Source: Clitopilus passeckerianus (taxonomy: Eukaryota; Basidiomycota; Agaricomycetes; Agaricales; Entolomataceae). From it: a DNA stretch of 64,000 nt. Both the position numbers and the translations under genes were made by a program. How positions within the stretch are numbered: position 1 is the stretch's first letter; the number at the start of each line of letters is the position of its first letter. The notes under the pieces are model-generated. The model worked only from the letters and a program-made list of their open reading frames with translations. It was not told the DNA's origin and searched no databases. The stretch lies in contig CALYLX010000111.1 of NCBI GenBank assembly GCA_944990035.1, positions 1,054,001 through 1,118,000 on the forward strand, given 5' to 3'. This document shows, one piece after another, positions 12,401 to 23,573 of this stretch.

Positions 12401-13396
12401 ATGTTCACAACTTCAATATCTCTAGTAATGCACGCATCATTGGCAGCCGTTTCTGCTCAAGTGCAAACCGTCGACTCGATGCTTCTGCAGGTGTCGAAGT
12501 CAGAGAGGTCTGACAACGCTAGACTTCCGCCGGCGCGCAGAATACTCCCTCCTGAGCTGATCCTCATCATCCGAGAACATCTGGTATCCCTTATTATCGA
12601 CGATCTTCTTTGCAAGTCCAACCAGGCATTGAAGAACTACGAGCTCCTGAAGCGCCAGCTTTTATGTGGTGACTGTATCGCATATAATGAAGAAGTCTAT
12701 GGATCTAACGTCTGGGACTGGGAACATTGCTTCGCTCCATGCTCGTGCAGGAGACATACCCCTCTGACGCCCGTGCTCCCGAGGTATTTAGTCCACCCAC
12801 CGTCATGCCACTTCAAAGATCGTCTCTCCTGGCTTGAAGCCTACCTATCTTCCCAATCTCCCCTTTCATCCCCGCACTGCACCCCTACCACAAATGCAAC
12901 TTCAGTCATACTCGACACCACGTTCAACGTCTTGCGGCGATATGACTGTTCGGTCATAGTCCCCGCGGCGCCTCGGTCACTCAATGGTAAACTGTCGCCT
13001 CAGTTCGTCGCACGAGGCCCGACGACTGTCGTCATTTTCTCGACTGTGCCCTCAATGATTGAGATACCAGCTAGCACAGCATGCAAAGACGATGACTCAA
13101 CGTCTAGCAACTCCGCGAGCCTGCTTCGGCGAGCTGTGCGAGACCTCGGACTTGATCATTGCTACGACAATGACTTGCAGTTGGAGCGGAAGGCCGACGA
13201 CGAAGCCTGTCCAAGACTCAGGCTTGTTCCCTCCAAACGAATAGCCGCGGAGAAAGGAAGCTTAGCCATCTGTCTGTATGCAGGTTTCGTCGGGATCATT
13301 ATTCTTTACTTCCGTATCTCGTTTTCTATCGCTCGACTACAATCGCCTGGGACACATTCACATGACGGATCTCTTTTTCCATGCCAGTACGTTTAA
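12401..13396 (+). CDS. Agaricomycete conserved-type hypothetical protein, F-box-like N-terminus
   Basis: One long open frame from ATG 12401 to the stop at 13396, about 331 residues, possibly with a small 3' intron. The segment RRILPPELILIIREHLV is the LPPEL-type helix seen in F-box-like proteins of agarics. It is followed by LLCGDCIAYNEEVYGSNVWDWE, a Cys-rich stretch (CFAPCSCRR), and FKDRLSWLEAYLS. The same order of short motifs is familiar from uncharacterised agaricomycete proteins, but no enzymatic function can be read from it. The last 40 residues include a hydrophobic stretch (LAICLYAGFVGIIILYF) that could be a membrane segment or translated intron. Function unknown; substrate-adaptor activity is only a guess. 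Confidence 0.55.
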   Translation: MFTTSISLVMHASLAAVSAQVQTVDSMLLQVSKSERSDNARLPPARRILPPELILIIREHLVSLIIDDLLCKSNQALKNYELLKRQLLCGDCIAYNEEVYGSNVWDWEHCFAPCSCRRHTPLTPVLPRYLVHPPSCHFKDRLSWLEAYLSSQSPLSSPHCTPTTNATSVILDTTFNVLRRYDCSVIVPAAPRSLNGKLSPQFVARGPTTVVIFSTVPSMIEIPASTACKDDDSTSSNSASLLRRAVRDLGLDHCYDNDLQLERKADDEACPRLRLVPSKRIAAEKGSLAICLYAGFVGIIILYFRISFSIARLQSPGTHSHDGSLFPCQYV

Positions 13397-13904
13397 AATC
13401 TCACTTAAATGCCAAGTTAATACATCGTACCTCCTATTGCACCCGCTCATACCACGGATTATCACATTCAATTCGTCGGATAGTTTCAGAGTTTCATTAG
13501 CATAGTCTTCGCGTAAATGCCTTGTAGATGAACACTGATGAACACTTGTCACGCTTAACATTGCAACTACTCAAGCGCTATGTCTGTCTCTTTTTCATGA
13601 CGCTCACATCTACTGGTGCTATAGTCCGAGTCAGGTCCATTTTGTGCTTCCGTCTTGACTGCAAGCGTAAATACGCTGCGCTGATTGGCTGAATGCCACC
13701 CCCAAAAAGGCGGATAACGTCAGCGATGCGATCTCTCTCGGCTATTGCAGAGCCCGGAGCCAAAATTGCCCTCGTCTCCAAACCACCACGAAGTTTGCAC
13801 GTCTAGAAAGGCTTTCCATGCCTGGCGCCGTTTCTAAAAGCATCCTTCATCCAAAACACGCTTCAAGGTAATATCTGCCTGCGACTTTTGACGAGCCTGG
13901 AAGT
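13397..13904. other. Intergenic region, no supported gene
   Basis: Short spacer between two plus-strand genes. No reading frame longer than about 67 codons and no recognisable regulatory element. Confidence 0.5.
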
Positions 13905-14786
13905 ATGCTGGCGCGATTGTCAGCCACGGCTCATACTTTGCGAGACTGGGAGCTGCAGTACGGATCTACGAATGTCACCATTTCTAAGGAATACGAAGAA
14001 GGTTCACTGGTATGTTCGTACAGCAACTTGTGCTTAAACAGCTGACCGACGCAATTTCAGCTAGTGGACTTCCTGGCCCTTTCGTTACCACGGCCTGACC
14101 AAACCCTCCAGAATGTCGTAAACCGATGCTCAAACGCCGTTTGGGGTATCCAGAGTACAATATCAGGCCACCTTGAATCTGTTGCAGAAGCGCTCTATCA
14201 GATAGAACAAGATACTTTGGTAGATGATCCAGCTCAACCACTAGTGAGCCCAAGCAAATGAGTTAACCTGACCTATCCTAATTTGGTGCATCTTAGGATG
14301 CTGCTTCTATCAGCCATGATATATCTGAGGTTCACCCCTTGCTTGAAGGAGCAACCATTGACGACATGCCCCCTGTATGTGGATCCACTTCCCCTCCCTT
14401 TCAAAGTCAGGTTCTAAACAAATCGAACATAGAATGATCCAGAGACTGGCCGCTCCAACTTGCCTGTTCCTGCCGTCATCATAACAGGTTGTCCGGACCT
14501 AACTCCGTCCTGCCCTTCGAGAGTTCCGATTCAAAATGCAGTCTTTGGAAAACAGTTGACTGTACCCAATTATCCCGCGTACAATCAAGCCTTCCCACCT
14601 CAAGCAGCACCTGCATTCATGATTTCAGGCATCAGAGGCTGGAGGTGGCATGACGGCCATTGGGAAGCTGAGCTTTTTTCATTGACGGAACAAGAGCGAA
14701 AGGGCCTCTACGCAAAAATGACTCCGAAACGGAAGGCTACTCGCAATTTCCGCAATAACCGTGCCCGTAACCCGCATTATTTCTGA
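13905..14786 (+). CDS. Hypothetical protein, four exons
   Basis: ATG at 13905. Exon 1 (MLARLSATAHTLRDWELQYG...) ends at the GTATGT near 14010. Exon 2 starts LVDFLALSLPRPDQTLQNVV, exon 3 carries DAASISHDISEVHPLLEGA, and exon 4 starts NDPETGRSNLPVPAVI, continues through GWRWHDGHWEAELFSLTEQE and ends in the basic tail MTPKRKATRNFRNNRARNPHYF (stop 14784-14786). All three junctions are canonical GT-AG and keep frame, giving about 235 residues. The Trp-rich GWRWHDGHWE motif and Arg/Lys-rich end suggest a nuclear or nucleic-acid-associated protein, but I do not recognise the family. Confidence 0.6.
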
Positions 14787-15114
14787 CTTGCACTCAATAC
14801 CCTACACATCTTTCTGTTGGATCTTGTACTACAATTTTACTGGATATCAGTTATTATATATCTATGTCTTTATAGATTCAGAATGTAATCCCGCAGTTCG
14901 ATTTATGGACTTTCCTTTCTGCCGTTGATTTAGCGAAAAAACACGTGTAGCTCAGAGCAAGTACCCCGTCACTGTGACGTTTTCCCAAAGAACGTGGTTC
15001 ACTGGGTGGACCCCACATCAGCCACTCCTTCCGCTTTTCAACAACTCCTCTGAAGCTCTTGCTCAACGCGGTTCTCTGCTGCAGAGTCACTGCAATATAC
15101 TTGCTGAGCATCGA

Positions 15115-18100
15115 ATGGGTCTCAAAGCCTTACTCTATGCCTATCTATTGGGAGGAGTCACATTTATTCCCTTAGTCATTGCTGGCATCATATTTATTAC
15201 CTTCTACACATCGAAGCCTGTCGGGGACGCTGTTGAAGATCTCGCAAAGAAGAGAAAGACGATAGAGGGAGAGGATGGGGCTGGGGAAGCAAAGATCGAG
15301 AGCGACGAGGCTACTCCACTAGAAACCGATGACCTACCCCGAACTCGCAAGGGATGGCTCATGGTTCGAAGAACATTCGAGGAATTGCCTGCAGACGGAG
15401 GCTACGTGGGCATGATGCGCTCTTTCCTGGACGCAAGGTCCAAGGATCCTAAGCGCTCCCGTCCAAAGGATACCTGGTATGTGGTCCTGAAGGGTAAAGT
15501 CCTCTACCTATACGAGGACGAATCCATGACGGACTGCGAGGCTGCAGTGGAACTGGGAGGCCATGACGTTGTCATTTATCCCGAAAACCTCCTCGACGGC
15601 GAATTATTCACCAAACGGAATGCCATCTGCCTGAAGCCCAAATCTCAGACGAACGACAAAGCTATGCCGAGCTTGACGAAGGAGATGAAGATACACGATG
15701 AAGCTACTGCTGATGAAAAGGTGGACCAGGCAAAGGAGAAGGGCCCAGCTGCAGAGAAGGTTGCTGAAATGGAGAGGAGGAGAATCTCAGCTGCTCGTGA
15801 GCAGGCCTTGGACACCTCAACGCCTTGGTTCATCTTCGTCAAGTCTTGCACGGAGATGGAGGATTGGTACCACGCTCTGATACACGCCTCAGATAATCCA
15901 GCGAAGACTCCATATCTCGCCCCAGTCGAAGAAGTTTTCAAGGCTGCCGACATGAATCACCTCGTAACAACATTGGACGAGCAGCCCGATGTTATACCTA
16001 CTCGGTGGCTAAATGCCCTCATTGGACGCATATTCTTCAGCTTCTACCGCACAGACATGTTAGAAGCATACTTTATCGGTCGTCTCATGAAGAAACTCTC
16101 CAAGGTTAAACGGCCCGCCTTCCTCACAGATATCGTGGTCACGGAGGTCAACGTTGGAAATAGGGCACCAAGCTTCAGCAAACCTATGCTAAAAGAGCTC
16201 ACCAAGGAAGGCGACGCAGCTATGGAAGTCCACTTCCACTACAAGGGTGAATTTCGTATAACCATTGAAGCTACCGCTACTATCAACATTGGGGCATTCA
16301 ACAAATCCTACGTCGTCAAATTGGCACTCGCTGCTGTCATCAAGGAGATCGAAGGCAACCTTCTCGTCAAGCTTAAGCGTCCTCCGAGCAACCGTCTTTG
16401 GTATGCATTCACACAGACACCCAAGATGGTCTTGTCTGTTGAGCCTATTGTGAGTGATCGGCAGATCACTTGGGGTATGATTCTGTCCACCATAGAATCA
16501 AAGTTGAAAGAGATTGTAAGTAAAGCTACTTGTCTGGGTGTCCATGGCATTCAATTAATGCTTTTCAGATACAAGAGTCTGTCGTGATGCCAAACATGGA
16601 CGACATCGCGTTCTTCGACAGTTTACCCTACGCTCACAGAGGTGGAATATGGAGCGATGCATCTCGTACAGATGGTCCAATGATTCCTGGCCCAATATCC
16701 GCAGACATTCAAACTCCACCTATTGCTGTTGATGAGACGCAATCAACAGTTTCCGCACCCACTGTTGATGTTTCTCCGCCTCTAGAGGAGAAAGTAGAAC
16801 CTCTTCAGACCTCGCAGTCTGCTGAAGAGCTTGCAACAACTTCTCCACCTGTAGTTGCGAAGACCCTTACCGAAGAACCCTTGGCATCCACAGCGGCTGA
16901 AACCGACACCGAGGAACCAGTCAGGAGTAAGACGGATCCAGCCCGGCGTCGGTCTTGGTTTTCAAGTATCAAGAGTGACAAATCTACTCTCCTACCAACT
17001 ACAGACACCGAAGAGGAGCATGAGGAGGATGAACAGAGAGGGCGAACCAGGTCTGCCAACACAGATACCAGTGGTAGCACGCGGTCGAGGTCGACGACGA
17101 CGACGACCAACCCCGATGTTAAGGTGGAGGATGTGGATGCAAACCAAGAGAACATTGCACCTCCCGTTGAAGAGGAGCGAGTCATTTCCCGTACACCAAA
17201 ACGTTCATCTTCTGCCCACTCGAGCAAAATGGCACACGCGAAGTCCACCTCTGTCGACTCTTCAATCAGTGCTCCCGACTCCACTTCTACGAGCTCATCG
17301 AAGTCTCAGAACACTCAGAGTAGCCCCAACTCCTTCCTTTCCACACTCAAGTCTCGAGCTGGTGACAAACAGGCTCTGAGCAATACGGCACGAGAAGCTA
17401 TGCGCAAATGGGGTATGAATTGGGGTGGCCTGAAAAAGGACGCTGGCGATTCCATTGAAAACTCGGACCGTAGTTCCATAGGGTCCACCATTAGCTCTCG
17501 CCTGCAATTCGACAACAACCAAAGTTTTGCACAAAGAGCGAAGGCTAGCTATGCCGAAGTCAGGGCGGCGGTGGAGGAACGGAAGAATAGGCCAAACTAT
17601 GCTTCAGATGCTGGTTCCGATGCCAGCAGATCATCCTCGCCGATTCCGATTCCAGAAAGCACTAGGAACCGTGCTCTGAGCAATCCGTGGCAAGACGGAA
17701 CGGCGTCAACCTCTGCAGCACCGCCAGGGCCATCTTCTTACCCCGAGAGCGTTTCACTATCCACTTCCTCGACATCCTCAAATGGACATAGCTCACGTTC
17801 CTTACAGGGGGAGAACACACACGCCCCTTTGTCGAAGTCGCCTGGACCAGTTGCATCACCGAAGGCGGAAGGGGATGGACAAGTTGTGCGCAATAAGTCT
17901 GCAGCACCGATTGTTCATGTCCAACCCAAGGCAAAGACAATGACGATTCCCGGCATTCATGCTAGCCATCGCGGTGAAATCATGTCGATGGGTTACAATG
18001 CCCCTGCCCCACCTACTGTCGCGCCTGGGGACGGGAGCAAGCTCTTGCGCCTCTTCAAAACCCCTGTTCTGCCTTCGGAGCAACAGCAACAGCAGGCTTC

Positions 18101-18530
18101 AGGAACATTAACTCAGCCGGTGTCCAATGATGAGCAGCAAGGCGAAAATCCGAAGAAACCTGATGAAGATACATCCTCAGTGACGCCCAAAGTCTCCTCC
18201 CCTGCACCCCCACCACTCCCGCCTAGAACGCCTACAGCATCGAGCGTTACAGACCAAGTGAACCGGCAGCCTTCACCACCTAGTTCAGCTGCGTCGGAGG
18301 CTTTGAGGAGTATTGCAAGCAAGGACGACAGCCATCGTGCCAGTGCCACTCCTTCGCCGTCGGGTGAGAACCCAATCTCGAGTGACGCCGCACAAAATGG
18401 AGACTCCCGCCCAACTGAACAACCACAAAGTGATTCCCCTTCAGCAACGCCCACACCGGCCAGCCCAGTTAGGAACCCAGGACCACCTTTACCTCCCCGT
18501 CGCACACAGACCATCAACACATCGGCTTGA
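15115..18530 (+). CDS. NVJ2: NVJ2/TEX2-type PH-SMP lipid-transfer protein
   Basis: Starts [18 protein letters not shown], followed by one membrane helix ([17 protein letters not shown]) that would anchor it in the ER. Then come an acidic linker and a PH-like domain ([18 protein letters not shown] to [19 protein letters not shown]). The SMP domain follows ([70 protein letters not shown]). One intron at about 16516-16568 joins KLKEI to [13 protein letters not shown]. The last 600 residues are Ser/Pro/Thr-rich and disordered, ending in polyproline ([20 protein letters not shown]) and a stop at 18528-18530. About 1,120 residues. Yeast Nvj2 sits at nucleus-vacuole and ER-Golgi contacts and moves ceramide; the same role here is inferred from domain order. 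An in-frame GTG/TTG-type extension upstream of 15115 was not used. Confidence 0.88.
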
Positions 18531-20167
18531 TCAGCGAGACCCTCGCATGTATTTTATTCAGTCCATCACATGCTTTTTTGACATCCACATTTCATTTTTG
18601 ACGCTTTGCCTCGTTTGTATCATCACAAATATATCATATCCTAGTGGTAATGGCAGAAACTGTTTTCCCGGTCTAATACATTTCTCAGTACACCGGATCT
18701 AAGAGTCTTGATATTCAAGGTAAGCAATACGCTCGCGCAGGTACGGCACTACGGAGTCCTTGGTGTGATTAAACCTTGTCTTGTGCAGTGTCACTGTAAG
18801 GACTTGAGGAGGAGCCCGAAGTAACTCCTCTCCGTTGTTGAAAATGGCCGCACAACGTTATGCACATATCGGTTATAACTCTACGAGGGCGACCAGTTCG
18901 GAGGTGTAATTAATGCCAAACGGCTGTTGCCCTTTCGCAAAGTGAACTTCTCATCGCGACATGAGTGTATTTGGATTTCTAGACGTTATCGACGCGCCCA
19001 AGTCAAGTAATTATAAGAATAATCACCCGGTGCTTGGTGATGGTCGTCCTCAACAGTATGATTCTTCGATGTCCCACAGTGTTCCACTTTGCTGCCGAGT
19101 ACACGTCAGGATATGTCGTCGATACTACGCGGGAATGTGTTCTGATAGAGCGGTCAATGGTTCGAATTTCATGCGCAAGCCCGTGTGGAAGAGTTCGTTG
19201 TGAGGAAGAACAACCTTCTGAAGCATGTGCAAGTGCGCCCGGTAGGCAAGGGATGAAATTATGTGGATGGCATACACAAGGGAGCCAAGTGTCACCGTCA
19301 GTGTTGTGGACATCTCAATTCGAGGGAGGCCGACATGGATGGATCAGATATGTGACATCTTATCATGGCCATTACACGCTTCCCGGGCCGAACACAATGT
19401 TGGGCCTTGAGCTGTCCCTGGAGAAATACGAGGGTGGACAACACATAGGACCTTTGCAGAGCTACGTGCATCTTGAAAGGCTATCTTAATTTCAGGCTTG
19501 TGCACGATATTCTAGAAAGATCTTGACTGGAAGTTTCTCTTACGCAGTGTCGGCGCTGACAAGTTTTTCATCATTTTCTCCTTATCTCCTAAATTGATTT
19601 TAGTGTGAACAAGAGCGACATGATCAAACCGTGGCTGCTGTCGCAGGGTTGCTATGGTAGAGGGAGCACAGAAAGGCAATATGATGACATTAGTGTATCC
19701 GAAGTGATCAAAAAAAGAACGGCTTGGACCGGCTGGACTCTCTGGGACCGGTGATTTTACGGTTTCAAGTCACCTATTGGAATGGAGATGAGTCGAATTG
19801 AGGCTGAGTGCCGTGGTCAGGCACTCCAGATGTACCAACGGTGTATCTGCCCTCGGTCTGTGGAGGCTTATAGGTTGCATAAGTGATCGCATAGATGTGA
19901 TTAAAGGGTGTATTCTTGCCTTCAACCCCCGGGATCAGCGTCTCTAACTCAAGCGGGCACGAGGCCTAGGAGGGCACCAGGCGTCGTCGCCAACCGCGGT
20001 ATTTTTTCATTTCAACTCGTATGCGTGACTTCGACCGATCTTTTCTTCCCCATCTCTGGCGACCGCTCTAAAGGAGAGGTATATATTCAGGACTACCTGA
20101 TCGAAAGTGGTATGGTACGCTTCCTCGCGATACAGTCAAACGTCAGGAGCTAACCATCAAGAACTAG
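18531..20167. other. 1.6-kb intergenic region
   Basis: Contains the 3' flank of NVJ2 and the promoter of the next gene. Open frames around 19034-19489 (plus) and 19125-19471 (minus) show no domain, no good start and no consistent splice structure. A TATATATT element at 20080 lies 88 nt before the downstream ATG. Confidence 0.5.
20080..20087 (+). promoter_or_regulatory. TATA-like element of the disordered-protein gene
   Basis: TATATATT 88 nt upstream of the ATG at 20168, in a stretch with no other coding signal. Confidence 0.4.
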
Positions 20168-23100
20168 ATGGTAGCGTCTCCAGAAGCAAGACTGAATGTG
20201 TTAACCTCAAGTCACCACCTGCTCGAGAACCATGGAGTCGCACGAGCCAAGAAGGAGTTACCTAGCAAGACACCACACTCGTTGATCATTTCTCCCAATC
20301 TCGACGCGTTATTAGAGTTCGACAGGAGGGTTCGCGGTGTTCAGCCGACACCTGTGGAAGCAAGCCCCCCACTCTCAGCTCCGCCCGTACAGAATGCACC
20401 AGAGGGCCTGCCGGTACCACCCCGCCGGAAAGTACGACCGTCTACGCCCCGCTCTCCAACATCACCAAAGGTCAGCAGTCCATTGGTGCAGCAAGTGACG
20501 GAGGAAAAGCCAGAACCCCGGAAACAAGCGAGCGAGAAGGCGACAATCCCCAATCCGTTTATTAATTCGCCGCCCTCTCTGGAGATGTTGGTGGGACGAG
20601 AGGTTTCTGCAAGTGCAATGACGGAAAGTGGTGGTCAGGAACCTCGTGATCGACAAAATTTATGGGCCCTTGATGATACGACCCCAGATAGCGACAGACA
20701 GGGGCCTAACGAGAATCGGCATGTTCGACATCAAAAGACGTCGAGTGTTAATCTACCATCAACTACGCCTGTTACGGTTGCAACTAAGAGCAGAGTTGAT
20801 AAACTTCTAGGCATAGGCAAGATTCCTTTCGGCATCTTCTCAGAGTCGAACGATACTTCACCCACGAGAAGCTCATCTCAGCCCAAAGCAGCAGAGAAAG
20901 CAAGCCCTTCACTTCAAGCTGTGGTCCCGAATCTTAGGGAACGAGCCAAGGCTAGGGGTAAACTGCTCAAACCGTTGAAGGACCCAGCCATGGGTGCGTC
21001 TTGACGTTTCACTGTTTTCTGTTCGGGTCCGGCTTGCTAACGCATTATTTCAAAGTCGACACCAGTCAGCAGTCAGGCATTCTCCGAGACGACGTCGTCC
21101 TGGACATAAGACGCCAGGGCTCCCCAGCGAGCTTCAGCAGAGCTCCAGACCACGATCGAGAACGGCACGGTCAGAGAGTCGAGCCTTCTTCCCACGACAA
21201 TTTCACTGGTCCGCCGTCCCGACCTTCGTTGGACTCTATAAGTTCAACGTCTTCCTCGGCACCCCCCTCTACTGTCGACTACCGCATTAGCATCTCAAGT
21301 GCTATAAATCTTTCCTCCTCTGGCCACGACTACAGCGATATGTACCACACACCAATCATCCCCCCCCACCGAACCTCAAGTCTTTACGACTCTGTGTACA
21401 CCCCCAGCCTAGGACGCAGAAACTCTGACCGCGAGTCCTTCATTGACATGGTCTCGCCGACAATGCCAGAGTTTGCCATTCCGGACCGCTCCGACGACGT
21501 TCCTTCGCCAAAACCGCCATCCCGAACATCCTCCCCCAAACCGCCGCTTCCAACCACGCCTAAACCGATCTTCCACCGTCCTCCGCCTCGATCATCTTCG
21601 GCACCCCGACATGGCGAACGCACAAGTATGGCCGAAAATATTCCACCGACGACTAATTTTCTGGACCTTGACGAACGTACCGAGCTTATACGGAAGAACC
21701 GGAAAATAGCCCAAGTTTTGGGACAGTCACCTGGACCCGACGTTCTTGTTCATCCGGATGCTTCTGTGCGAGCTAGCAGGACGATGCTCCCACCCTCATT
21801 GTCAAGCAACAGTCATCATGTTCGAGGAACTATGTCGTTATCAAACGATTATGATCTCACGGCTAGAGTGCAATCTCTGACACTCGAGAGCACTGGACGT
21901 AGGCACTCTTCCCCTTTGAGTCCAGACTTCATCTCCTACTTCAGCAACGTTATAACCGATGATGGCAGCAAAGACGAATATGGAGCGTCTTCAAGAGAGT
22001 CCTTCATAGATTTATCAGATGACCTCGGTTCGGCCGCTTTGGCCACCCCGAAGGAGGAGCTCGGTCACGGCCGGCCATCCTCACCTTCGCAACAATCCAT
22101 ATTTGAAAACATGACCCAAGAAGAACAAGCAGAAGAACTCCGCAGACGCAAGCGGGAAAAGCTTGCAAAGCTCCATCGCTTCCTCGGTTCTCGCGTCCCC
22201 GCCAACCTTGTTCTTGGCCTCGACGATCTTGACTCTTCCCTACCTCCCCCTTTGGATTCCGCTGCCTTCACCTCCCCCATGGATGCTTCACCGACCACTG
22301 AAAACGACGGTAGTACCAGGAGAGCCTGGGTGCGACGAAGACGGAGCAGCTCAGCTGCCATCTTTTCCTCAACATGGTCAGATGAGGTTGACAGAATTAA
22401 GGAGGATCTCAATGCGAGGGAAAAGGCTGTCAATGTGAGGAGGGCCCAGAAGATGGAAAAGGTTCGCCAGATCCACTACACATACGCAGTCACTCGACAC
22501 ATTCTGATCACAAGACAATCTCCGTAGATGTTCGGCGTCGCCCCTCCCCAGACACTCTATCATACCCGCCGTTCACCGTCCCCCGCTGTCGGCAATGCAC
22601 TTGCGATTGCGAGCACCAAGCTTGTCTCGGGGTGGACCTCTCCCGGTGAGAACCACCCGGCGGTCACCGGTCAGCGTAACCCAAATAGGACGTCGTACAC
22701 CAAGCCGAAAAGGAAGGAGCACAGGCCAGGGACGTCTGAATCAAGCAAGGCCCTTCTGCCCAAGAATAGAGTTGATTCGGCCGATTTCAATGAATCTCAA
22801 AGAAGACTTTCCGTCTACTCTCATTATCAAGAATCGTTGAACTCCCTCAACGATATCATCGATCGAGTAGGTTTTTCGGGGGGATAGTTTCGACCCATAT
22901 GCTTAACCTACGTTTACAGGATGACAGGGAGTCATTGGCCGAACTCCACGAGTATCTCAATTCTGCGGATATGCCATTCACGCCAGTGGCAACGACGACA
23001 CGAAGTGGCGGCGGCTCAGGCGAACGGCGGCTCTCAACAGCGTCCTCTATCAAATCGGAGAGGCGGCGCTCACTTCCTGCACGGACATCCATGGTGTCTC

Positions 23101-23404
23101 TTGCTTCAGAATATAGCGTGGCCACTCCCAAACCGGACGTCACGGATTTCCAGGCTAGACGCCGTAGGGCGGCAAAGCTGACCCAATTCTTTGGTGTCGA
23201 TTATCGAGAGCTCATCACGGATGTTTTGGAGAGTATAGAAACTGGCTTGGAGCATGAACGGAAGCGTGGAACATTGAATCCCGACGAAGTTCAGGTACAT
23301 TTCTTGACCGCTCTGGTGATAATTGTAGCTCATGAAATACCTTTTCACAGGACCTCCAAGCCAAGTTGAGGAGATTACGAGTCAAGCGTGAAGGTATCGT
23401 CTGA
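20168..23404 (+). CDS. Large Ser/Pro-rich disordered protein with a conserved-looking C-terminal helix
   Basis: ATG at 20168. Exons joined by in-frame GT-AG introns: about 20168-20995, 21055-22459, 22530-22868, 22919-23294 and 23351-23404 (stop TGA 23402-23404). Together they encode about 1,000 residues. Most of the chain is low complexity (repeated RxxSxD and SPKPP motifs such as SDRESFIDMVSPTM and SSRESFIDLSDDLG, which repeat an (E)SFID box). Ordered parts are a charged helix (QEEQAEELRRRKREKLAKLHRFLG) followed by VPANLVLGLDDLD, and near the end FQARRRRAAKLTQFFGVDYR with ITDVLESIETGLEHERKRG. The last exon ends DLQAKLRRLRVKREGIV. I do not recognise a named family; it may be a cytoskeletal or polarity scaffold, but that is speculation. 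Confidence 0.75.
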
Positions 23405-23573
23405 TCACGCTCATGCTTTCACGTGAATGGACTCTTCTGGATTATATATCGATTATACCTTGTATTATGAATCTTTCATGATTTACATGCCTCTCAGTCC
23501 TCTTATGATCATCTGTAAAATAGTATTTCGTTCATCTGTATCTGCCTCTACCCACTGCTGCGCAAACCCTCGA

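Noticed and set aside
19150..19190. GGTTCGAATTT resembling a tRNA T-loop
   Set aside because: The flanking bases do not form a five-pair T-stem and there is no matching acceptor, D or anticodon arm.
19034..19489. 151-codon plus-strand open frame and an overlapping hydrophobic minus-strand frame (19125-19471)
   Set aside because: No ATG at a sensible place, no domain, no consistent splice sites. Composition looks like chance.
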